From: JBBQVS01 sp963792705
GTDB taxonomy: Bacteria > Chloroflexota > Ktedonobacteria > Ktedonobacterales > Ktedonobacteraceae
Direction of reading: 5' to 3'
NCBI GenBank assembly: GCA_963792705.1
Contig: CAWBXD010000011.1
Span: 248,001-312,000 of the forward strand
DNA length: 64,000 bases
Made by a program: the position numbers and the translations under genes. Shown here in pieces: positions 41,931 to 49,412 of the stretch (positions are counted from its first letter, which is position 1; each line of letters opens with the position of its first letter). A model generated the notes under the pieces. The model did not search any database. It was given only the letters and a program-made list of their open reading frames with translations, and was not told the DNA's origin.

Positions 41931-43471
41931 CGTGCCACCTCGTTTTCAGAATGGGATACGTCAGTAGCATAAAGATCAGCGATGCGATTCATAACAGTAC
42001 TGGTACTCATTGTGCCAACAAGTGGTACGATAACAACGCTCCCACCACCTTCGCGCACCGCCTCTGCCTCCGGTAACGCTTCGTCTGCATAATCGCCCCC
42101 TTTCACATGAACAGTTGGACACAACAGTCGGATAAGCTCAGTAGGTGTCTCTTCGTCAAAAAGAATAACCGCGTCAACAGCGTCAAGGGCCGCGACGAGA
42201 GCCATACGGTCTCGCTCGTTGTTTATAGGGCGCCCTGCTCCCTTCAAACGACGCGTACTACGATCACTATTGATGCCCACGACCAGCACATCGCCAAGTG
42301 CTTTCGCTTGACGTAGCAGTTGTACATGACCGGCATGAAGAATATCAAAGACACCATTTGTAAAAACAATACGATGCCCTATCTCACGCTCAGCATCCAA
42401 ATAGTGAGTAAGGTGTAGTAATGCATCTTGAACAGATAAGTGCTCTTCTCGACTATAAGAAGCACTAACTTGAGTGTTGGCTGCGTATTCTCTAAGACTT
42501 ACCCGCTGAAGCAATTCTTGGTATTGCACCACCGCTGTGCGTTGTCTCGTTACTGCGATACTTGCAGCGTCAATTCCAATACGCGCTGCTTCTTCAACGG
42601 TACCGCCTGCGGCAAGAGCTAGAGCCAGTGCAGATGCGAAAGAATCGCCAGCCCCAACATCATTTGCATGTGCAATTGGATGTGCTGGAATATATGTTGG
42701 CGAACTATCATCCCTACCCAAAAGCAACACACCTTGTGCTCCAAGCGTGATTGCAACATGTCGTGAGTGTAGGCGAGAGAGCATCTTCTGAGCTATCTTC
42801 TCGATAGTCGTCAGATTGAATGTTTCGTTCTCGCTACTACCTGTAAATACACGCGCTTCTAATAGATTTGGGGTCACAATTGTGGCATTTAGTCTTTGAA
42901 AGCGATGCAGTGCCTTTGAATCGATCAGCAGTACTTTTGGTTGCGCCTCGTGCAGACGGTAAAGCCGCTCAATACATGTATCTGAAAGCACACCATAGCG
43001 ATAGTCAGAGACCACGACAAGATCACACAGCGGATACGCTTCCTCAAGTTTCTCTAGCAGAAGTTGCTGACTCTCAGCAGTATAGGTTGTTGGCCCTTCA
43101 TCGAAGCGTACAACATATTGCCCATCGGCAATGATACGAAGTTTGTGAAGTGTTTGCGCAGTTTCGTCTTCGACCAGCCACTGGTCGCTGATACCTCGTT
43201 GTTGTAAAGTAGTACATAACAAGCCACCAGCGAGGTCAGACCCGACAAGGCCAAGAAAAAAAACATCTGCATCGAGTGCGCGCAAGTTTGCGGCAGTATT
43301 TGCGGCACCACCTGGAATACGATATTCGGCAGTTTTGCTCACAACAGGAACTGGCCCCTCGCTACAAAGCCGTGCAGCAGTGCCTTCCAGGTAGGTATCA
43401 AGCATCGCATCGCCAATGACCAGGACACGCAACTGCCGGAACCGTCGTACAAGATCAATTGCGCTAACCAC
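41927..43471 (-). CDS. hldE: Bifunctional heptose-7-phosphate kinase / heptose-1-phosphate adenylyltransferase
   Basis: A 514-residue fusion. Residues 1 to about 330 form a PfkB-type kinase that phosphorylates D-glycero-D-manno-heptose 7-phosphate at C1: VLVIGDAMLDTYLEGTAARL, IPGGAANTAANL, and the catalytic base in ANDVGAGDSFASA. Residues about 365-514 form the nucleotidyltransferase that makes ADP-heptose: FTNGVFDILHAGHVQLLRQA with HxGH, and TVHVKGGDYADEALPEAEAV. Both halves look complete. Overlaps gmhB by 8 bases and the first GT9 gene by 4. The product would be ADP-D-glycero-beta-D-manno-heptose; no HldD epimerase is in the window. Confidence 0.95.
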   Translation of the reverse strand: MVSAIDLVRRFRQLRVLVIGDAMLDTYLEGTAARLCSEGPVPVVSKTAEYRIPGGAANTAANLRALDADVFFLGLVGSDLAGGLLCTTLQQRGISDQWLVEDETAQTLHKLRIIADGQYVVRFDEGPTTYTAESQQLLLEKLEEAYPLCDLVVVSDYRYGVLSDTCIERLYRLHEAQPKVLLIDSKALHRFQRLNATIVTPNLLEARVFTGSSENETFNLTTIEKIAQKMLSRLHSRHVAITLGAQGVLLLGRDDSSPTYIPAHPIAHANDVGAGDSFASALALALAAGGTVEEAARIGIDAASIAVTRQRTAVVQYQELLQRVSLREYAANTQVSASYSREEHLSVQDALLHLTHYLDAEREIGHRIVFTNGVFDILHAGHVQLLRQAKALGDVLVVGINSDRSTRRLKGAGRPINNERDRMALVAALDAVDAVILFDEETPTELIRLLCPTVHVKGGDYADEALPEAEAVREGGGSVVIVPLVGTMSTSTVMNRIADLYATDVSHSENEVAR

Positions 43472-44114
43472 GTGTCACTACTCCCCCTGCTTCCTGCCGT
43501 ATCTGCCAAGCAACAGGACGGTAGACAAGATCAGGACTTTCTGTCTCTTCAACATGGTGAATGATGTGCAATGCATGAAGAGTGTCACGAGCAACAAATG
43601 TTGGCACGCGTAAGGGCTGCTGCGGTAGAGACTCGGTACCCAGATCGACAAGGATAGTATTGCAATTTGCGCGATTGCCAGCTTCAACGTCGTCAAGAAT
43701 ATCACCGACAAACCAGGAATGTTCAAGGTCCAGGTCCAGTTCACGGGCGGCTCGCAACAGCATTCCCGGCTGTGGCTTCCGACATTCGCAGCGAAATGAA
43801 AGTTCCTCAATCACACCTTCTGGATGGTGGGGACAATGATAAATACCATCGACACGCACACCAAGAGCTGCGAGTTCACGGGTCAAATAATCATGCATAC
43901 GTTGCAGGTCTGTCTCTGTGAAATAGCCGCGAGCAATACCCGCCTGATTTGTGATCACAATAAGCCGAAAATCATGCTCTTGTTGCAATATTCGCAATAT
44001 CGGCCCAATACCATCATAAAGACGAAGTTGTTCGGGACGAGATGGGTAGTGCGAAGCGTGAACGAGCGTTCCATCACGGTCGAGGAAGAGCGCATGGGAA
44101 CTCATATGTGCCAC
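43464..44114 (-). CDS. gmhB: D-glycero-D-manno-heptose 1,7-bisphosphate 7-phosphatase
   Basis: A 216-residue HAD phosphatase. Motif I is ALFLDRDGTLVH, motif II VITNQAGIARGYF, and motif IV WFVGDILDDVEAG. The GmhB zinc-binding loop is present as YHCPHHPEG...FRCECRKPQPG. It removes the C7 phosphate between the two HldE reactions. The last 25 residues are probably a non-conserved tail. It overlaps gmhA by 13 bases and hldE by 8, so stoichiometric translation is likely. Confidence 0.93.
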   Translation of the reverse strand: MAHMSSHALFLDRDGTLVHASHYPSRPEQLRLYDGIGPILRILQQEHDFRLIVITNQAGIARGYFTETDLQRMHDYLTRELAALGVRVDGIYHCPHHPEGVIEELSFRCECRKPQPGMLLRAARELDLDLEHSWFVGDILDDVEAGNRANCNTILVDLGTESLPQQPLRVPTFVARDTLHALHIIHHVEETESPDLVYRPVAWQIRQEAGGVVTRG

Positions 44115-44842
44115 TCATCCTGCTCCGACACTTGCCACAATGTTTGCTCGTGTTGAGGACGCAATATTTCAGCTCCTACAGGAAGTTCTTCTGAAGAAAG
44201 AGCTGTTTCCGCGATATCACAAAGAATGTGGGTAACAATCATGTGTAGCTCCTGAACAAATGCAGTATCAACTAGAGGAATGCTCAACGTTACATCTGAC
44301 AATGATTTAAGGCTATTAGGAAGCTCACCGGTGACGGCAACAATAGTCATCTGACGTTCGTGTCCTGCACGTGCTGCATACAAGAGGTTTTCAGACTCGC
44401 CACTGGTACTAAAGGTAAGCAACATATCACCAGGCTGACCAAATGCTAAGACCTGACGTGCAAAGACCTCTTTGTAGCCATAGTCATTAGCAATCGCGGT
44501 AAGAATAGCGGTATCTGTCGTAAGCGCAAGGACAGCATAAGGGGCACGATCTCGCTTGAAACGACCCACCAGTTCTGCTGCAAAGTGTTGCGATTCTGCC
44601 GCACTCCCACCATTTCCCGCCACTAGCACTTTATGACCACTGCGAAGCGTCTCGACAAGACGTGTAGCGACATCAGTAAGCACTATAGCTTGTGACCCAA
44701 GTCTTTCTAAAGCAGCATCAAGCATAACACGTCTATCATTGAGCGCGTTTACAACCGTGTCATAATGTGCTTCATTGATTGAGGGGGGCCTAAAAGAAGG
44801 AACAAGAATGGTAGGATTCTGCTCTTGACTAGATATTCGCAT
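44102..44842 (-). CDS. gmhA: Sedoheptulose-7-phosphate isomerase (SIS domain)
   Basis: A 246-residue SIS protein that makes D-glycero-D-manno-heptose 7-phosphate from sedoheptulose 7-phosphate. VLVAGNGGSAAESQHFAAEL and GRFKRDRAPYAVLAL are the GmhA signature, TFSTSGESENLLYA is the SIS phosphate loop, and the helix AFVQELHMIVTHILCD carries the second active-site pair. It is longer than usual by an N-terminal extension of about 50 residues. I chose ATG 44842, with AGAAGAG upstream; ATG 44869 is possible. It is the first gene of the operon. Confidence 0.92.
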   Translation of the reverse strand: MRISSQEQNPTILVPSFRPPSINEAHYDTVVNALNDRRVMLDAALERLGSQAIVLTDVATRLVETLRSGHKVLVAGNGGSAAESQHFAAELVGRFKRDRAPYAVLALTTDTAILTAIANDYGYKEVFARQVLAFGQPGDMLLTFSTSGESENLLYAARAGHERQMTIVAVTGELPNSLKSLSDVTLSIPLVDTAFVQELHMIVTHILCDIAETALSSEELPVGAEILRPQHEQTLWQVSEQDEWHI

Positions 44843-45270
44843 ACATCTCTTCTTTAAATCTATAAACAAACAGAGTTTTGTAGTTGCTGCTACCAGAGAG
44901 GATGATAAGTCAGCATATTAGTGAAAAAAGTTCTTTGAACTTTTTCTTACCGCTTCTAATAGTAACCGAGGTTTCTTGTCTAACACAAGTCAGCAATTCA
45001 AACGTTAAGTCAGTTCTAAGCTCATCCCAATCTTTCTCATCATAGTTGATTAATACTATACTGTACTTCTCTTCTGCAAATACTATTGTAGCAATCGCTC
45101 TCTACAAAAGGATAGGTTCCTTGTTTCTTGCTTTCTCTAGGAAAATGAGGACTTAAAGATACACTTTTGACACCTCTATGCTGTACAATACGTACTAGAA
45201 GTGGCGATATGTGGAAGGAGTGTTATCAGAAAGAGCAATACAGCACCTATTCCATCCCTAGGGAGTTTGC
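44843..45270. other. 428-base divergent intergenic region
   Basis: No gene was found. It must contain promoters for the heptose operon (-) and the diacylglycerol-kinase-like gene (+). TTGACA at 45166-45171 is a possible plus-strand -35 box, but the best -10 candidate is not at a normal distance. The region is AT-rich. Confidence 0.5.
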
Positions 45271-46302
45271 ATGCGAACGATATTGATTCTCAATCCAACG
45301 GCTGGCTCGTCTTCTATGGCTCCAGTAGACGGTCAAGAAGAAACAGTAGAGCAACACGAAGAAACAATTGTAACGGCACTACGCACCCATGGTATTGAAC
45401 CAGAAGTTTGGTACACAACTCCTGATGACCCAGGCAGCGGCCTAGCAAAAAAGGCTGCCGCAGAGGGTGTAGATACCGTGATTGCGGCTGGTGGCGATGG
45501 TACAATCCACGCTGTTGCAAGTGGTCTTATTGGAACGAAGAGCACACTTGGCATCATCGCAATGGGAACAATGAACAATTTGGCCCATAGTTTGAGTATT
45601 CCCGATACAGTTGAGGGCGCATGTGCTATCATTGCAAAGGGTGAGACCAAGAAAATTGATATCGGGAATATTAACGATCATGTTTTTCTTGAAGTCGCAG
45701 GTGTTGGCTTGGAGGCGGTGCTATTTCCTGCTGCAGAGGAAATTAAGAGCCGTGGCTGGCTCTCTACCGTTCGTGGTGCTTTTGATGGGCTTGTCTCTCT
45801 CTTCTCATTCAAACCTGCGAGCATCAAGGTCTCCTTTGATGGGCATCGGAACCGTTCATACAAAGTCCTTCAGGTTACAATATGTAACTCGCCCTATTAT
45901 GGTGTACATCTTCAGATTGCGCCCGGCACATTAATGGACGATGGTTTGCTCGACGTGGTGATCTATAAGAATTTCAGCAAACTTGAGTTTGTGCGACACG
46001 GCATCTCGATCACACAGGGGAAACGCATTCTGGAACCAAAGATTACACGGCGTAAAGTGAAAACATTGCGTATCACTGCTGATTACCCGGTAGCTATTCA
46101 TGCGGATGGCGTTGTACACGGTCATACACCGGCACTCATTTCAGTAACACCAGGAGCACTCAGCGTTCGTGTGCCAATTCAGGTTGTCGAAGGTCCGAAC
46201 GTAGTAGATGGTGAGAAAAAACGTAGGCAGCGATACACACGTAAGAAAAAAGAGGCAACTACAACATCTATAGAAGAGAAAGGGACAGTCAATGTCAACT
46301 AA
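45271..46302 (+). CDS. Diacylglycerol-kinase-family lipid kinase (YegS/DgkB type)
   Basis: A 343-residue lipid kinase. ILILNPTAGSSS opens the N-terminal domain, VIAAGGDGTIHAVASGL is the ATP-binding motif, and GIIAMGTMNNLAHSLSIP the family's second loop. The beta-sandwich C-terminal domain follows, with KTLRITADYPVAIHADGVV. The final 40 residues are basic (KKRRQRYTRKKKE) and could hold the protein at the membrane surface. It overlaps the PAP2 phosphatase gene by 11 bases; a lipid kinase next to a lipid phosphatase suggests phospholipid recycling. Confidence 0.92.
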   Translation: MRTILILNPTAGSSSMAPVDGQEETVEQHEETIVTALRTHGIEPEVWYTTPDDPGSGLAKKAAAEGVDTVIAAGGDGTIHAVASGLIGTKSTLGIIAMGTMNNLAHSLSIPDTVEGACAIIAKGETKKIDIGNINDHVFLEVAGVGLEAVLFPAAEEIKSRGWLSTVRGAFDGLVSLFSFKPASIKVSFDGHRNRSYKVLQVTICNSPYYGVHLQIAPGTLMDDGLLDVVIYKNFSKLEFVRHGISITQGKRILEPKITRRKVKTLRITADYPVAIHADGVVHGHTPALISVTPGALSVRVPIQVVEGPNVVDGEKKRRQRYTRKKKEATTTSIEEKGTVNVN

Positions 46303-47131
46303 TCCCAACAATCCTTCATCAACCGATACGACGGAGCCAAGCGTTCCCTTACCAGCTAGCATACCTGAAATTGCAACGGAGGCGCAACGCGTCGCGGCTG
46401 AGTCCTCATATTCAGGTCGTAAAGCGGTTTCGCGCGGAACAATGTTTCTCGCGTTCTATCTCTGGTTACTTTCTGGTGCTGGTATTCTCTCATGGATCGC
46501 ACAACGTACCGAATTTTTTCCAGGTGATATGACAATTACAGCACGTCTACAAAAACAGAAGAATCCATGGTTTCGCAACTTTATGTATTGGGTATCCGAA
46601 ATTGGCTTCTGGCAGTGGTCTGTTCCACAAACTATTGGCGTTGCTGGCATCTTTTGGGCCTTACGTTTTCGTTTAGAAGCATTGTTTATTCTGCTTACCA
46701 CCTCGTCAAATATTCTCAATGCTATTGTTAAACGCCTTATCAAGCGTCCTCGTCCTACTCAAGAACTAGTGTCGGTCGTACGTGTCATCAATGAGCCAAG
46801 TTTCCCAAGTGGACACGTCATGCATTATACAAATTTCTATGGCCTGCTCATCTATCTATTGGCAACTAACTGGAAACCCGGCAGATTGCGTAACACTCTC
46901 ATTGGCCTGTGTACTGGCATGATTGCAACTATCGGCCCATCACGCATCTATCTCGGCGCGCACTGGCCCAGTGATGTAATGGCTGGCTATCTCTACGGTG
47001 GCCTGTGGTTTGGTGGCATCATCACCCTCTACTTACGTGTGAAGGCGTGGCTACATCCTCCAAAGGGAACACAGATGCTCGTTCCCGACGAGCTTGTCAA
47101 ACCGTTGCAGCAACCGGGCGATGAAGAATAG
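46292..47131 (+). CDS. PAP2-family membrane phosphatase
   Basis: A 279-residue integral membrane phosphatase with about six helices. The three PAP2 motifs are visible: KRLIKRPRPTQ, PSFPSGHVMHY and SRIYLGAHWPSDVMAGYLYG, with catalytic histidines in the second and third. Substrates of this family are phosphatidic acid or undecaprenyl pyrophosphate. The N-terminal 50 residues are hydrophilic. It is translationally coupled to the lipid kinase. Confidence 0.92.
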   Translation: MSTNPNNPSSTDTTEPSVPLPASIPEIATEAQRVAAESSYSGRKAVSRGTMFLAFYLWLLSGAGILSWIAQRTEFFPGDMTITARLQKQKNPWFRNFMYWVSEIGFWQWSVPQTIGVAGIFWALRFRLEALFILLTTSSNILNAIVKRLIKRPRPTQELVSVVRVINEPSFPSGHVMHYTNFYGLLIYLLATNWKPGRLRNTLIGLCTGMIATIGPSRIYLGAHWPSDVMAGYLYGGLWFGGIITLYLRVKAWLHPPKGTQMLVPDELVKPLQQPGDEE

Positions 47132-47138
47132 TTTATGC

Positions 47139-47190
47139 AAGAAATAGGGTGCCAGGTGGAGACGTATCTCCACCTGGCACCCTATTTCTT
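47139..47190. terminator. 24-bp-stem bidirectional terminator
   Basis: Perfect arms 47139-47162 and 47167-47190 with a 4-base loop, between the convergent PAP2 (+) and MFS (-) genes; TTTCTT at the end of the plus strand. Confidence 0.8.
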
Positions 47191-47199
47191 ACACAAAAG

Positions 47200-48768
47200 T
47201 TACCCAATACTTGCCAGCGACTCCGCAACTGGTTCAGGGGTCGCCGCAATCTCTTCCTCCGTTGGCTTGTAGGCGTATTTATCGGCACGTCCACCTGGAA
47301 GAAAGAACATGGTAGCAAGTCCAATAATACCGAGGACAAGCATGAGGCCATAAACCCAGAATAGGCTTTGCGAAAGCGCGCTCTGCAGTTGTGTCAAGAA
47401 GGCAAGTGGCAATGATGCACGTAGTCCAGGGGTAAGCAACACATTTGCTGGCGCAACATTCTTAGGCAAATGGCTGGCAACAGCCGTAAATTGAGCATAG
47501 ATTGGTGCGAAGCGAAAAGCCATTTGTGCATTCAGAATAGTTCCCATGACAGCGACACCAATGGTGCCACCCATCGTGCGGAAAAATTGTGTTGTTGCGG
47601 TTGCCACGCCACGCATATTCCACGGCACAGCATTTTGTACCGAAAGAATGAAGACAGAACTGGCAAAACCAAGTCCTGCACCGATCAGTGCCATTGCCAC
47701 AATGATAAAGGCTAGGCTTGTCTGAGCATTGAAAAACAGTGTCAGAGCAACACCGAGGGCTGCGGTAAACATGCCCAAGACGGCGGTAACGCGATAGCCA
47801 TAGCGAATAACAATCTTACCACTAATGGTCGCCGCGATAGGCCATGCCAGTAAGAGGGGACCAAGCGTCACACCAGCACTCGTCGCGCTTCCACCTTTGA
47901 CACCCTGCACAAAAAGTGGGACATACGTAGTAACGCCAAACATGAGTACGCCGAGCACAACTCCACCAATACTTGAAATGGTAATAAGCGGATTTTGAAA
48001 AAGGATAAGTGGCAGAATTGGCTCCGCGACCCGTTGCTCTGTCCGCACAAAAAGCACAAAAAGAAGAATTGCCGCGCCAAACAAGCCAATACTTGGTAGC
48101 GAGTTCCACGCCCATGTTGTCCCACCTTGCAGAAGCGCAAAGAGTAATGCAACAACACTTCCTGTGAGTGTGATTGTGCCTAGATAGTCTAGGTGATGCT
48201 TTTTACGCTCTACATTCTCTTTGAGTGTAAACACAAGAAGCAGCATTGAGACAAGACCAAAAGGGATGTTAATGAAAAAGACCCAACGCCATGAGAAGTT
48301 ATCAACGATAATACCGCCAACGGCTGGACCGATAATGCTTGACAAGCCCCATACGCCACTGAACAGACCTTGTATCTTTGCGCGTTCTTCCAGCGCGAAG
48401 ATATCGCCAATGATCGTGAGCACAATTGGCAACACCGCTCCTGCTCCTAACCCTTGGATGGCGCGGAAAATGATGAGTTGCTCCATTGACTGGGATGCAC
48501 CCGATGCTGCTGAACCTATAAGGAAAAGCGTGGTACCAAACAAAAAGAGCGGTTTACGTCCGTAGAGGTCCGCAAGTTTACCATAGATAGGAACCGTCAC
48601 AGTAGAGGTTAACAGGTAGATTGAAAACACCCACGAATAGAGCGTGATTCCCCCTAATTTTCCAACGATGCTCGGCATAGCAGTACTGACAATAGTGGCA
48701 TCAAGTGATGCTAGAGCCATACCAAGCATGAGTGCTATAGTGATAATAATTTTCGCTTGTTTCGTCAT
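47200..48768 (-). CDS. MFS multidrug exporter, DHA2 (EmrB/QacA) family
   Basis: A 522-residue proton-driven exporter with 14 predicted helices. IALMLGMALASLDATIVSTA in TM1 carries the conserved aspartate of the DHA2 family, GKLADLYGRKPLFLFGT is the MFS motif A, and RAIQGLGAGAVLPIVLTIIG is motif C-adjacent. I chose ATG 48768 (MTKQAKI); a longer frame from 48912 crosses the palindrome and has no family similarity. No TetR-type regulator is adjacent. Confidence 0.92.
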   Translation of the reverse strand: MTKQAKIIITIALMLGMALASLDATIVSTAMPSIVGKLGGITLYSWVFSIYLLTSTVTVPIYGKLADLYGRKPLFLFGTTLFLIGSAASGASQSMEQLIIFRAIQGLGAGAVLPIVLTIIGDIFALEERAKIQGLFSGVWGLSSIIGPAVGGIIVDNFSWRWVFFINIPFGLVSMLLLVFTLKENVERKKHHLDYLGTITLTGSVVALLFALLQGGTTWAWNSLPSIGLFGAAILLFVLFVRTEQRVAEPILPLILFQNPLITISSIGGVVLGVLMFGVTTYVPLFVQGVKGGSATSAGVTLGPLLLAWPIAATISGKIVIRYGYRVTAVLGMFTAALGVALTLFFNAQTSLAFIIVAMALIGAGLGFASSVFILSVQNAVPWNMRGVATATTQFFRTMGGTIGVAVMGTILNAQMAFRFAPIYAQFTAVASHLPKNVAPANVLLTPGLRASLPLAFLTQLQSALSQSLFWVYGLMLVLGIIGLATMFFLPGGRADKYAYKPTEEEIAATPEPVAESLASIG

Positions 48769-48817
48769 CCCTGTTACCCCTTGTTTTTTTCTGTAGAAAA
48801 AGTGTTGTAGTACAAAT

Positions 48818-48870
48818 AAATGGTACATGGGCGAGAGTTGGCTAACCAAACTCTCCCCCATGTACCATTT
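48818..48870. terminator. Near-perfect 24-bp palindrome between DUF427 and MFS genes
   Basis: Arms 48818-48841 and 48846-48870 pair with one mismatch and a one-base bulge. On the minus strand it follows the DUF427 stop and precedes the MFS gene. Confidence 0.65.
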
Positions 48871-48884
48871 CCTCATCGAAATGA

Positions 48885-49169
48885 TTATGCCTGGACTTCG
48901 ACGCCTTTCCAAAAGGCAACGTGATCCTTGATCTGCTTGGCAGCATCCTTTGGCTCAGGATAGTACCATGCGGCGTCTTTGTTCTCTTTCCCGTTTACTT
49001 CGATGCTGTAATAGCTAGCGAGACCCTTCCAGGGACATGTCGTATGTGTGCTGGTCTCTTTGAAGTATTCGCGCTTCACAGAGTCGGGTGGAAAGTACTG
49101 ATTGCCCTCAACGACTTCAGTATTATCGCTTTCGGCGAGTACAACGCCGTTCCAAATCGCTTTTGCCAT
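48885..49169 (-). CDS. DUF427-family protein
   Basis: A 94-residue protein, the full length of a DUF427 domain: MAKAIWNGVVLAESDNTEVV, NQYFPPDSVKREYF, TTCPWKGLASYYS and AAWYYPEPKDAA. The central TTCPWKG motif is the mark of the family. The biochemical function is not known. It stands alone between two palindromes. Confidence 0.92.
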   Translation of the reverse strand: MAKAIWNGVVLAESDNTEVVEGNQYFPPDSVKREYFKETSTHTTCPWKGLASYYSIEVNGKENKDAAWYYPEPKDAAKQIKDHVAFWKGVEVQA

Positions 49170-49286
49170 AATGCATTGCTCCTTTTGCTGTTGTCATGTT
49201 TGTAGCTATACAAACGTCTACTACTACGATACTACATAAAATGAAGCGTGTCCAGAAAAGTTTTTTTCTTGCCAGAGCAATTCAAA

Positions 49287-49337
49287 AGTTGAGTTGTTCC
49301 ATGACAGGGCTTGCCCCTGTCATGGAACAACTCAACT
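49287..49337. terminator. 23-bp-stem palindrome after the second GH2 gene
   Basis: Perfect arms 49287-49309 and 49315-49337 with a 5-base loop. It follows the stop of the kinase-GH2 unit (minus strand). Confidence 0.7.
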
Positions 49338-49412
49338 CTATCTTCACATATAAAGAACGTTTTATCGTCCTCTTAATATTCCAACAACGACAAGGATGCG
49401 ATACATTGATTG

